A stretch of 64,000 bases of DNA, taken from positions 3,596,001 through 3,660,000 of the forward strand of contig NZ_AP025688.1 of assembly GCF_023168325.1 (NCBI RefSeq). The letters are read 5' to 3'. This DNA is from Tsukamurella sp. PLM1 (lineage in GTDB: Bacteria > Actinomycetota > Actinomycetes > Mycobacteriales > Mycobacteriaceae). The position numbers and the translations under genes were made by a program. Numbering within the stretch: position 1 is the first letter of the stretch; each line of letters begins with the position of its first letter. Below are positions 56,706 through 64,000 of the stretch, in pieces. The notes below the pieces were generated by a model. It did not search any database. It was not told where the DNA came from and saw nothing but the letters and a program-made list of their open reading frames with translations.

Positions 56706-56792
56706 GGCTGACTCCTGGGGCTGGGGGCGGGCCTGTTCCCGATTGTAGGACCGATTCGACGGTTCAAACGAATCGGCGAGTAGGTTTCTTCC

Positions 56793-57173
56793 GTGGCGAA
56801 GTCGATCGATCCGGCGCAGATGCGGGCCGCGGTGCTCGCGGTCCGCGAGTGGCTGACGGACGACGCGGCACCCGAACCCCCGCGGCGCACCGTCGCCGAC
56901 GCGGTCCGGGCGACGGCGCGCACCCTCGCCAACGACGCGCCCGGCGGGTCCGTCGAGGTGCGGGTTCCGCCGTTCGTCGCCGTCCAGTGCATCGACGGTC
57001 CGCGGCACACCCGGGGAACGCCGCCGAACGTCGTGGAGTGCGCGCCGCGGGTGTGGCTACGGCTGGCGACGGGCCTGATCACCGTCGCCGAAGCGACGGA
57101 AGCCGCCGACCTGACGGCCAGCGGCTCCCGGGCGGGCGAGATCGCCCAGTACCTGCCGCTGCTGCGACTGTAG
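56793..57173 (+). CDS. Sterol-carrier-like conserved protein (Rv0807-like)
   Basis: A 126-residue protein homologous to Rv0807, always divergent from purF in this group. MAKSIDPAQMRAAVLAVREWL is a lead helix, and the rest has the mixed fold of the sterol carrier family (RVPPFVAVQCIDGPRHTRGTPPNVVECAPRVWLRLATG). Lipid binding has not been shown for it. GTG start. Confidence 0.88.
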   Translation: MAKSIDPAQMRAAVLAVREWLTDDAAPEPPRRTVADAVRATARTLANDAPGGSVEVRVPPFVAVQCIDGPRHTRGTPPNVVECAPRVWLRLATGLITVAEATEAADLTASGSRAGEIAQYLPLLRL

Positions 57174-57235
57174 CCGCCGGACGAGATGCCCGGTTCCGCC
57201 GCGCATCGGCCGCCCGTTCTGTCAGGCTTCGGCGT

Positions 57236-58742
57236 ATGGGTGCGGATGTCGATGCCAGGGTGTTCACGCGCGAGGACCGCATGCGGTTCCGGCGCCAGGT
57301 CCAGCGCGGAACGGACGCGATCGCCCGCATGCTGGCCGAGGGGCTGTTCACGGACGACGGTGCACCGCCGGAACCGCTCCTCGGGATGGAGGTGGAGCTG
57401 AACCTCGTCGGCGACGAGATGGAGCCGGCGATGGCCAACGCCGAGGCGCTCGACGCCATCGCCGACCCCGACTTCCAGACCGAGCTGGGCCAGTTCAACA
57501 TCGAGATCAACGTTGCGCCAAGGCCGTTCGTCGACCAGAGCACCGAGAACCTCGAGGATTCGCTGCGCGAGTCGTTGAACCGGGCCGACGAGCGCGCCCG
57601 CGCCGCGGGCTCGAGCCTGGTGATGATCGGCATGCTCCCGACCCTCGAGGAGGTGCACTTCGGCAAGCAGTGGTTCTCCGCGAACCCGCGCTACGACCTG
57701 CTCAACGAGCAGGTCTTCGCGGCCCGGGGCGAGGACATCGAGATCGACATCGAGGAGCGCCGCTCCCCGGCGCGGTGGTGGGCGAGCGGCTCGACATCAC
57801 GTCGGACACGATCCTCCCCGAGGCGGCGTGCACCTCGCTGCAGCTGCACCTGCGCGTGGCGCCCGAGGACTTCGCGGCGCACTGGAACGCGGCCCAGGCC
57901 ATCGCGGGCGTGCAGGTGGCGATCGCCGCCAACTCGCCGTTCCTCGCGGGGCGGGCACTGTGGCACGAGACCCGGATCCCGCTGTTCGAGCAGGCCACCG
58001 ACACGCGGCCGATCGAGCTGCGCAACCAGGGCGTGCGGCCGCGGGTCTGGTTCGGCGAGCGGTGGATCACCTCCACGTTCGACCTGTTCGAGGAGAACAC
58101 CCGCTACTTCCCCGCCCTGCTGCCGGTGTGCAGCGATGTGGACCCGCTGGACGAGGTGGCGCAGGGCCGCTCCCCGAGCTCCCCGAGCTCCGCATGCACA
58201 ACGGCACCGTCTACCGCTGGAACCGCCCCGTCTACGACGTGGTCGACGGGCACGCCCACCTGCGGGTGGAGAACCGGGTGCTACCGGCCGGCCCCACGGT
58301 GGTGGACACGATGGCCAACGCGGCCTTCTACTACGGCGTGGTCCGCGCGCTCGTCGAGGCCGACCGCCCCATCTGGACGCAGATGAGCTTCGACGCCGCC
58401 ACCGAGAACCTGCACTCCGGTGCCCGCGACGCCTTCGACGCCGGCCTGTACTGGCCGAACGTCGGCTGGATCCGCCCCGACGAGCTGGTGCTGCGCCGCC
58501 TGCTGCCGCTGATGGACTCCGGCCTCAAGGCGTACGGCGTGGGCTCGAAATCGCGCGAGCGCTACATGCAGGTGCTCGAGGGCAGGTGCGTCCAGCGCCA
58601 GACCGGCTCGTCGTGGCAGCGGCAGGCCGTCGCGAACCGCGAGGCCGCGGGCGAGACCCGCGCGCAGGCGCTGCGCGGCATGCTGGCCGACTACGTGCAG
58701 CTCATGCACGAGGGCGACCCCGTGCACACCTGGGAGACGTGA
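57236..58742 (+). CDS. Glutamate-cysteine ligase homologue (GCS2 family), frame broken twice
   Basis: A GCS2-type ATP-dependent ligase; MGADVDARVFTREDRMRFRRQV opens it, LLGMEVELNLVGDEMEPA and QFNIEINVAP supply metal and glutamate ligands, and SDTILPEAACTSLQLHLRV with ENRVLPAGPTVVDTMANAAF continue the domain. Frames change near 57765 and 58170; one added base at each gives 502 residues. It joins glutamate to an amino compound; since this lineage makes mycothiol, glutathione synthesis is not implied, and an ergothioneine or other gamma-glutamyl role is possible. Confidence 0.82.
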
Positions 58743-58754
58743 ACCCGCCGCGGT

Positions 58755-59972
58755 TCACCGCGCCATGCGCCGGTAGAAGGCGGCGAGCCGGTCGAACGGG
58801 ATCAGCTCGACTCTGTCGTACAGGTCGACGTGGCCTGCACCGGGTACCAGCACGAGTTCCTTCGGCTCCGCGGCACGGCGGTAGGCGTCCTCGGCGAATT
58901 CGCGTGAGTGTGCGTTCTCGCCCGTGACGATCATCATCGGCCGCGGCGAGATCGTCTCGATCTCCTCGAGCGGGAAGTAGTTGAGAAACCGCGGATTGCT
59001 GGTCAGCGTGGGGTGCGTGGTGGTTCGCGGGGTTGCGCCATCCGGCGTGAAGGCGCCCCTCCGGGTGCGGTAGAAATCGTAGAACTCGCGTTCAACGGGA
59101 GTGGATGAAGCGGTGAGCTCGTGCACGGTGCCGCTGGTGTACTCGAGGTCGGCGCCGGCGAACTCGGCGTCGCGCTGGGCGGCGGCCTGGTCGAGCATCT
59201 GTCGACGCTGGGCGAGAGTCACCGAGTGACCGAGACCGAAGCGGTTGGCCGCTCCCATGTCGTACATGCTGACGGTGCCTACCGCCTTGATCCGAGGATC
59301 GATCTTGGCGGCGCTGATCACCCAGCTGCCGCTGCCGCAGATTCCGAGCGCGCCGATCCGTTCCCGATCCACGTAGTCCAGGGTCCGCAGGTAATCGACC
59401 GAGGCGTTGAACCCCTCGGCGTAATTGTCCGGCGCCACCAGGTTGCGGGTCTCACCTTCGCTGGCGCCCCAGTACGGCAGGTCGATCGACAAGGTGACGA
59501 ACCCCTGCTCGGCCAGCTTCTGCGCGTACAAGTTGGCCGACTGCTCCTTGACGGCGCCCATCGGATGGCTGACGACAATGGCCGGGTTGCGGGTGCCGCG
59601 GTTCATGTCGTCGGGCACGAACAGGTTGCCGGATACGCGGTCGCCGAACTGATTCCGGAAGGTCACGGCGCGCGCGTCGAGCCGCTCGCTGATGTAGAAG
59701 TTGTCGGCACCGCGGGAGGTGTCACCGGCGGGGAGGCTCGTGTCGGGGCGGGGCAGTGTTGCCGGTGCGGAGGTCGGGTCGCCCGACGGTGCCCTGGTCG
59801 CCGCCGCTCTGCCCGACGGGGCGGCGGTGCCGGTGGGCTCCGCGGAGGAACAGGCGGCCACGCCTACCAGACCTGCGCTCGCGGCGCCGATGCCTGCGAG
59901 GCGGAGAATGCCGCGCCTGTTCATACGCGGAGAACTGTCGTCGGCGGAGGAGTGGTCGGGCGTCGGGGTCAT
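58755..59972 (-). CDS. Twin-arginine alpha/beta hydrolase lipoprotein
   Basis: A 405-residue exported hydrolase. MNRRGILRLAGIGAASAGLV inside the N-terminus is a Tat signal with lipobox VAAC at about residue 41. After a long Ala/Pro/Ser linker comes an alpha/beta-hydrolase domain like YcjY or dienelactone hydrolases, with nucleophile elbow LGICGSGSW, acid in VTGENAHS and base in GAGHVDLYD. Substrate unknown. It lies downstream of the alcohol dehydrogenase gene on the same strand (50-base gap) and may be co-transcribed. Confidence 0.85.
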   Translation of the reverse strand: MTPTPDHSSADDSSPRMNRRGILRLAGIGAASAGLVGVAACSSAEPTGTAAPSGRAAATRAPSGDPTSAPATLPRPDTSLPAGDTSRGADNFYISERLDARAVTFRNQFGDRVSGNLFVPDDMNRGTRNPAIVVSHPMGAVKEQSANLYAQKLAEQGFVTLSIDLPYWGASEGETRNLVAPDNYAEGFNASVDYLRTLDYVDRERIGALGICGSGSWVISAAKIDPRIKAVGTVSMYDMGAANRFGLGHSVTLAQRRQMLDQAAAQRDAEFAGADLEYTSGTVHELTASSTPVEREFYDFYRTRRGAFTPDGATPRTTTHPTLTSNPRFLNYFPLEEIETISPRPMMIVTGENAHSREFAEDAYRRAAEPKELVLVPGAGHVDLYDRVELIPFDRLAAFYRRMAR

Positions 59973-60021
59973 CAGTGGTCCTCGTGAGGTCGGTTCCGGG
60001 TCAGGTGGGGCAGGCAGGGCA

Positions 60022-61045
60022 TCAGAGGGTCAGGAGCACTTTGGTGGCGCGGCGCTGGTCCATGGCGCGGTAGCCCTCCGCAGCGTCGTCGAGTGGAAGT
60101 GTGAGGTCGAAGACCTTGCCGGGATTGATCTTCCGGTCCCAGATGAGCTGGATCAGGTCGGGCAGGAACCGGCGTACCGGTGCCGGGCCGCCGTGCAAGT
60201 GCACCTGCGAGAAGAACAGCTGATCAGCGGGGATGTCCACACCCTCGTGGGCAACACCGACGAAGCCGATGTGCCCGCCGGGGCGGGTGGCGCCGATGGC
60301 CTGCAAGAACGACTCCTGCGAGCCGACCGCCTCGATGACCGAGTGCGCCCCGAGTCCGTCGGTGAGCTCCTTGATCCGGGCGATCCCGGCGTCGCCGCGT
60401 TCAGCGACGATGTCGGTGGCGCCGTACTCGCGGGCCAGTGCCTGCCGGTCGGCGTGGCGGGACATCGCGATGATCTTCTCGGCGCCCAGCTGCTTGGCGG
60501 CGAGGACTCCCATCAGGCCGACCGCGCCGTCGCCGACGACGGCGACGGTCTTCCCCGGCCGGCTTCGGCGGCCGTGGCCGCGAACCAGCCGGTACCGAGT
60601 ACGTCGGAGGCGGCGAGCAGTGACGGGATGAGATCGTCGGCGGGCATGCCGGGGGTGGCGACGAGGGTGCCGTCGGCGTAGGGGATCCGAGCGCGTTCGG
60701 ACTGCGTGCCCACGGTCTGCGCCACGAACTGGCCGTGCACGCATCGTGACGGGTAGCCAGACCGGCAGATCGCACACTCACCGCACGAGATGACGAAGGA
60801 ACCGACCACGAAATCGCCCGGCTTCACCGTCGTCACGGCGTCGCCGATCTGCTCGACGACACCGACGTACTCGTGCCCCATCGGGGTGTGGTCCACTGGC
60901 TCGACCCCGCGGTACGGCCACAGGTCGAACCGCAGATGCAGGTGGCGGTCAGCCGGATCACGGCGTCGGTGGGATCGATGATCCGCGGGTCCTCACGCTC
61001 CCCAACGGTGATCTCGCCCGCGGCGTCCATGAACACAGCGCGCAT
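60022..61045 (-). CDS. Zinc-dependent alcohol dehydrogenase, frame broken twice
   Basis: A medium-chain dehydrogenase. The N-terminus MRAVFMDAAGEITVGEREDP leads to CICGS, where the frame breaks near 60925; the next part has the catalytic-zinc GHEYVGVVE and the structural-zinc Cys set CGECAICRSGYPSRC, then breaks near 60560 just before the NAD-binding VAVVGDGAVGLMGVLAAKQLG. The end reaches 60022. Adding one base at each point gives 341 residues. NAD(P)H-dependent oxidation of an unknown alcohol. Divergent from an XRE regulator with a palindrome in the gap. Confidence 0.88.
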
Positions 61046-61126
61046 CTCGGCGCTCCTTCCATCGGTACTGGTGGTCCTGCTCTCGATGCTCGCCGACGTT
61101 GCTCAGGTGCGGGAGTCCCTCTCGAT

Positions 61127-61147
61127 GGAGGCACTCGCAGTGCCTCC
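61127..61147. promoter_or_regulatory. Palindromic operator between adh and XRE regulator genes
   Basis: Exact nine-base arms GGAGGCACT (61127-61135) and AGTGCCTCC (61139-61147) around CGC lie 33 bases before the XRE start and 82 before the divergent adh start. It is the natural binding site for that regulator. Confidence 0.65.
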
Positions 61148-61179
61148 TTTCCGACGCGCGACCGACTATTTTCGGGCCC

Positions 61180-62067
61180 ATGGACAATCGAGCGCAGGTT
61201 CGCGAGTTCCTGACGTCACGCCGCGCGAACGTGACCCCGGAGCAGGTGGGACTGCCCACGGGCACCAACCGCCGGGTCGCAGGGCTACGGCGCAGCGAGG
61301 TCGCCACCCTCGCCGGCGTCAGTGTCGAGTACTACACGAGGCTCGAGCGGGGCGGGATCAGCGGAGCCTCTCCCGAGGTGCTCAGTGCGCTCGCCCGGGC
61401 GCTCCTGCTCGATGACGCCGAGCGCGCCCACCTCTTCGACCTGGCTCACGCTGCCAGCCCCGTGGCCCGCCCGCCGCGGCGCCGCAGTCCGAAAGGATGG
61501 GCGGCGCATCCCAGCCTGCAGTGGGCCCTGGACGCGGTGACCGGCGGTCCCGCGTTCGTTCGGAACGGCCGGATGGATCTGCTCGCAGCCAATCTGCTGG
61601 CTCGAGCCTTCTACAGCCCCGTCTACGACATGCCCGGCGCGCCGCCGAACCTGGCCAAGTTCGTCTTTCTGGACGAGCGAGCGCCCGAATTCCACCCGGA
61701 CTGGGAGGCCTTCGCCGACGTCACCGTCGCGATCCTGCGGACCGAGGCCGGCCGCGATCCGCACAACAAGGACCTGCACGACCTCATCGGCGAACTGTCG
61801 ACCCGCTCGGCGGATTTCCGAGAGCGATGGGGCCGGCACGACGTACGCCACCATGGCACCGGGTTCAAGACCTTCGGCCACCCCGTCGTCGGAGAAATGA
61901 TGCTCGCCTTCGAGGGCCTCGAGATGGCAGCGGAGCCCGGGCTGACGCTGACGATCTACACCGCAGAACCCGGTTCCCCGTCCGCCGAACGCATGCAGCT
62001 CCTCGCGTCCTGGGCCGCATCCGAGTACGGCACCGCCGAGAGCGCCGACCGCCGCGCAGATCACTGA
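61180..62067 (+). CDS. XRE/MmyB-type transcriptional regulator
   Basis: A 295-residue regulator. The HTH lies at about 10-75 (RAQVREFLTSRRANVTPEQVG, RRVAGLRRSEVATLAGVSVEYYTRLERG), and the rest is the MmyB-like ligand domain with WALDAVTGGPAFVRNGRMDLLAANLLARAFY and WGRHDVRHHGTGFKTFGHPVVGEMML. MmyB regulators bind fatty-acid-like ligands and usually control a divergent dehydrogenase or reductase, as here. Start ATG 61180. Confidence 0.9.
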   Translation: MDNRAQVREFLTSRRANVTPEQVGLPTGTNRRVAGLRRSEVATLAGVSVEYYTRLERGGISGASPEVLSALARALLLDDAERAHLFDLAHAASPVARPPRRRSPKGWAAHPSLQWALDAVTGGPAFVRNGRMDLLAANLLARAFYSPVYDMPGAPPNLAKFVFLDERAPEFHPDWEAFADVTVAILRTEAGRDPHNKDLHDLIGELSTRSADFRERWGRHDVRHHGTGFKTFGHPVVGEMMLAFEGLEMAAEPGLTLTIYTAEPGSPSAERMQLLASWAASEYGTAESADRRADH

Positions 62068-62099
62068 GCCGATCCGGACAGCGTGGAACCGGCCACGCG

Positions 62100-62168
62100 A
62101 TGGGGTCCCTGCCGGTACCTCCATTCAGCGGGACTGTCCGGGGCCGGAACCGCTGGTCTAGTAGGTGA
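62100..62168 (+). CDS. 22-codon ORF directly upstream of the MFS pump
   Basis: ATG 62100 opens MGSLPVPPFSGTVRGRNRWS and ends with TGA at 62166-62168, one base before the MFS start codon. Translational coupling is therefore possible, since the MFS gene has only a weak GTAGGTG site of its own. Drug-efflux genes are sometimes controlled by such leader peptides. No sequence family is recognised, and a chance ORF cannot be excluded. Confidence 0.35.
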   Translation: MGSLPVPPFSGTVRGRNRWSSR

Positions 62169-62169
62169 T

Positions 62170-63363
62170 ATGTCGATCTCCACCGAACCCCAGAAGCGCA
62201 CGTCTGATCGCCTGCCCCTGCTCGTGTTCGTCCTCGCCGCGGGTACCTTCCTGATGGGAACCACCGAGTTCGTCGTCGCCGGCATCCTGCCCGAGATCGC
62301 CTCCGACCTCGGCATCACCGTCTCCCACGCCGCGCTCATGATCACCGTGTTCGCCGTCGGAATGATCGTCGGAACACCATTGATGGCGGTGCTCACGCTC
62401 CGCCTGCCGCGACGAGTCACCCTCAGCCTCTCTCTGCTGATCTTCGCCGTCGGCCACGTGATCGTGGCGGTGTCGACGAGCTTTCCGGTGATCCTCGGCG
62501 CACGATTCGTCACCGCCCTGGCCACCGGAGCGTTCTGGGCCGTCGCCGCCGTCGTCGGCGCGCAAGCTGCGGGCCCCCAGGCCGCCTCTCGTGCACTGGG
62601 CATCGTCCTCGGCGGCGGGATGCTCGCCAACGTCCTCGGCGTCCCACTGGGTGCGTTCACCGGCCAGGCAGTCGGCTGGCGCGGCCCCTTCTGGGTTCTC
62701 GCGGTCATCGCCGCAGTCGGCGCTGCCGTCGTGTTCCGCTCCGTCGGCGCCGACACCGACCCGACGTCCACCCCTTCACTGCGCACCGAGTTCGCAGCGC
62801 TCAAAGACACCCGGGTCTGGCTCGCCCTCGCCGGATGCGCGATCGTCTGTGCGTCGTCCCTCTCGGTCTACAGCTTCATCGCCCCGATCGTCACCGAGAA
62901 CACCGGCCTACCAAGTAGCGCCGTCCCCGCACTGCTGGTGGTCTACGGCCTCGGCGCCCTCGCCGGGTCCTACCTCGGCGGACGGATCGGCGCCGAGCAC
63001 CCGTACCGCGTGCTGTTCGTGTCCTCCTCGATGACCTTCGCCGTCCTCGTCGGGCTGTTGTTCCTCTCGAACTTCGCGATCCCGACAGTGATCCTCATCG
63101 CGATGCTCGGGCTGTTCGGCATGTCCACCAACCCGGTGCTGATCGGCAAGGTCGTGGGATTCGCGTCCGCCGCACCCACTCTGGCCTCCGCGCTGAGCAC
63201 ATCCGCGTTCAACGCCGGAACCGCTGCCGGATCCGCGATCGCCGGAGTCGCCCTCGCATCGTCCCTCGGTCCCACCGGCCCGATCGTCGTGGGGGCCGCC
63301 GCCGCAAGCCTGTATCTCCTTCCGCTTGCGCTGCTCCGCCTTCGTGACCGCACGCAGCAGTAG
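62170..63363 (+). CDS. MFS drug efflux transporter (Cmx/chloramphenicol-type)
   Basis: A 397-residue, 12-helix major facilitator of the DHA1 group. LPLLVFVLAAGTFLMGTTEFVVAGILPEIASDLGI and the GMIVGTPLMAVLTLRLPRR loop (motif A position) are typical of Cmx/CmlR-like and AraJ-like exporters, which expel chloramphenicol-type drugs or sugars. Antibiotic specificity cannot be read from sequence. It follows the XRE gene by 102 bases, which contain a short ORF. Confidence 0.88.
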   Translation: MSISTEPQKRTSDRLPLLVFVLAAGTFLMGTTEFVVAGILPEIASDLGITVSHAALMITVFAVGMIVGTPLMAVLTLRLPRRVTLSLSLLIFAVGHVIVAVSTSFPVILGARFVTALATGAFWAVAAVVGAQAAGPQAASRALGIVLGGGMLANVLGVPLGAFTGQAVGWRGPFWVLAVIAAVGAAVVFRSVGADTDPTSTPSLRTEFAALKDTRVWLALAGCAIVCASSLSVYSFIAPIVTENTGLPSSAVPALLVVYGLGALAGSYLGGRIGAEHPYRVLFVSSSMTFAVLVGLLFLSNFAIPTVILIAMLGLFGMSTNPVLIGKVVGFASAAPTLASALSTSAFNAGTAAGSAIAGVALASSLGPTGPIVVGAAAASLYLLPLALLRLRDRTQQ

Positions 63364-63426
63364 GGCGTGCGGCAGCCGCATCGTCGCCGGCACGTCGTTC
63401 GCGGTGGCGAAACGCTTCGCCGGGCT

Positions 63427-64000
63427 CTACCGCTCCACGGAGGCACGCCGCGACCGCACCCGCGCGTGCACCGTGCCCGCGACCCACAGCAGCAGCACCA
63501 CGGCGGCCGTCGAGAGCACCTGGTCCCGGACGTCGTCGTTGGCGACCGCCAGGGCCACGATGCCCAGCAGGAGCGCCAGCACGGCCCAGGACAGGTACGG
63601 GTAGGCCCACATCTTCAGCGGGAGCCGGGTGCCGTCGCGGTCGGCGCGGCGGCGCAGCACGATCTGCGACGCGATGGTCGCGAGCCAGGTCACGATGAGC
63701 GTGGACCCGACCACCGCCAGCAGCCGGTCCAGGACCTCGGAACCCCACACGTACGTCGCGGGGACGGCGAGGAAGCCGATGGCGGAGCTGGCGAGCACGG
63801 CGAGCACGGGTACGCCCGAGGCGTTCGCGCGCCCGAAGATCCCGGGCGCCATGCCGCGCTCGGCGAGCGAGTAGAGCATCCGCGAGCTGCCGTACAGATT
63901 CGCGTTGAGCGAGCTCAGCAGCGCGATCACGATGACCACGCCGAGCGTGGTACCGACCGCGGGTAGCCCGGCGGCCTTGAGGACGGCGACGAAGGGCTCC
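63427..64000 (-). CDS. APC-family amino acid permease, C-terminal part (truncated by window edge)
   Basis: The last 190 residues of an amino acid-polyamine-organocation permease. Visible helices include VVIVIALLSSLNANLYGSSRML, with SSLNANLYGSSRMLYSLAERG, the helix 8-9 region typical of GABA/aromatic amino acid permeases, then ASGVPVLAVLASSAIGFLAV and two later pairs, ending RRASVER. The N-terminal half is beyond the right edge. It converges on the MFS gene with a 63-base gap. Confidence 0.88.
   Translation of the reverse strand, partial: EPFVAVLKAAGLPAVGTTLGVVIVIALLSSLNANLYGSSRMLYSLAERGMAPGIFGRANASGVPVLAVLASSAIGFLAVPATYVWGSEVLDRLLAVVGSTLIVTWLATIASQIVLRRRADRDGTRLPLKMWAYPYLSWAVLALLLGIVALAVANDDVRDQVLSTAAVVLLLWVAGTVHARVRSRRASVER

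Noticed and set aside
53998-56748. A 916-codon open frame opposite purM and purF
   Set aside because: Purine genes on the other strand account for all coding signal here.

Overview
The window comes from a high-GC (roughly 70 %, estimated by eye) actinobacterium. The gene content points to the mycolic-acid group (Mycobacteriales): mycothiol synthase (mshD), LmeA, a plant-type acyl-ACP desaturase (desA), an OmpR-type GlnR, the ugpAEBC order, cydABDC, and a backbone that follows the Mycobacterium tuberculosis Rv0807-Rv0824 order. Tsukamurella is my best guess at genus, by inference only.

Layout. 1-5.9 kb: the fdhF-fdhD pair (fdhF cut by the window edge), a hypothetical gene, a repeat-bearing lipoprotein, an esterase, an AraC regulator, and folD behind a ZTP riboswitch. 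6.2-10.8 kb: tRNA-Glu, -Asp, -Phe and -Lys (all minus strand) with a stress/regulator block between them (SigJ, DoxX, ArsR, SRPBCC, YdeI), then an HNH endonuclease and a VOC protein. 10.9-20.4 kb: a glycosyltransferase, the ugpAEBC glycerophosphodiester importer, and an ABC exporter operon fused by overlaps to a histidine kinase and a LuxR response regulator. 20.6-36.7 kb: conserved backbone with desA, dus, phoU, an FHA protein, pstSCAB, mshD, glnR, lmeA, cysA2-sseC with a cysteine leader peptide, a MetX-like hydrolase, an ECF sigma-ogt pair, a P-loop kinase, and a micro membrane protein with nitrobindin. 36.7-50.9 kb: accessory insert in that backbone, with a TetR/tetronasin-type ABC exporter, a 15-codon micro-gene, a DUF222-HNH protein, a DUF4190 protein with a secreted lipoprotein, DUF899/TetR, and cydABDC. 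50.9-58.7 kb: backbone again with pabC, ygfZ, MOSC, DUF3073, purM, purF, an Rv0807-like gene, and a glutamate-cysteine ligase homologue. 58.7-64 kb: a Tat lipoprotein hydrolase, an alcohol dehydrogenase with a divergent XRE regulator, a Cmx-like efflux pump with an upstream short ORF, and the end of an amino-acid permease.

How it works together. Phosphate uptake (pstSCAB, phoU with a PHO-box-like repeat, and ugp as a possible organophosphate source), sulfur/thiol metabolism (cysA2, sseC, mshD, a GCL-like ligase), purine and folate metabolism (purF, purM, folD with ZTP sensing, pabC, ygfZ) and bd-type respiration are the main themes. Several -10 hexamers sit 5-8 nt from the start codon, which suggests common leaderless transcription (phoU, the cysteine uORF, the micro membrane protein, arsR, the TetR-controlled ABC gene).

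Sequence quality. About 22 single-base frameshifts break otherwise well-conserved genes, including purF, cydA, cydC, cydD, phoU and mshD. Most are one missing base in a G or C run, and correcting them restores family-length proteins. I treat them as probable sequencing errors, report each gene over its full span, and state where its frame breaks.
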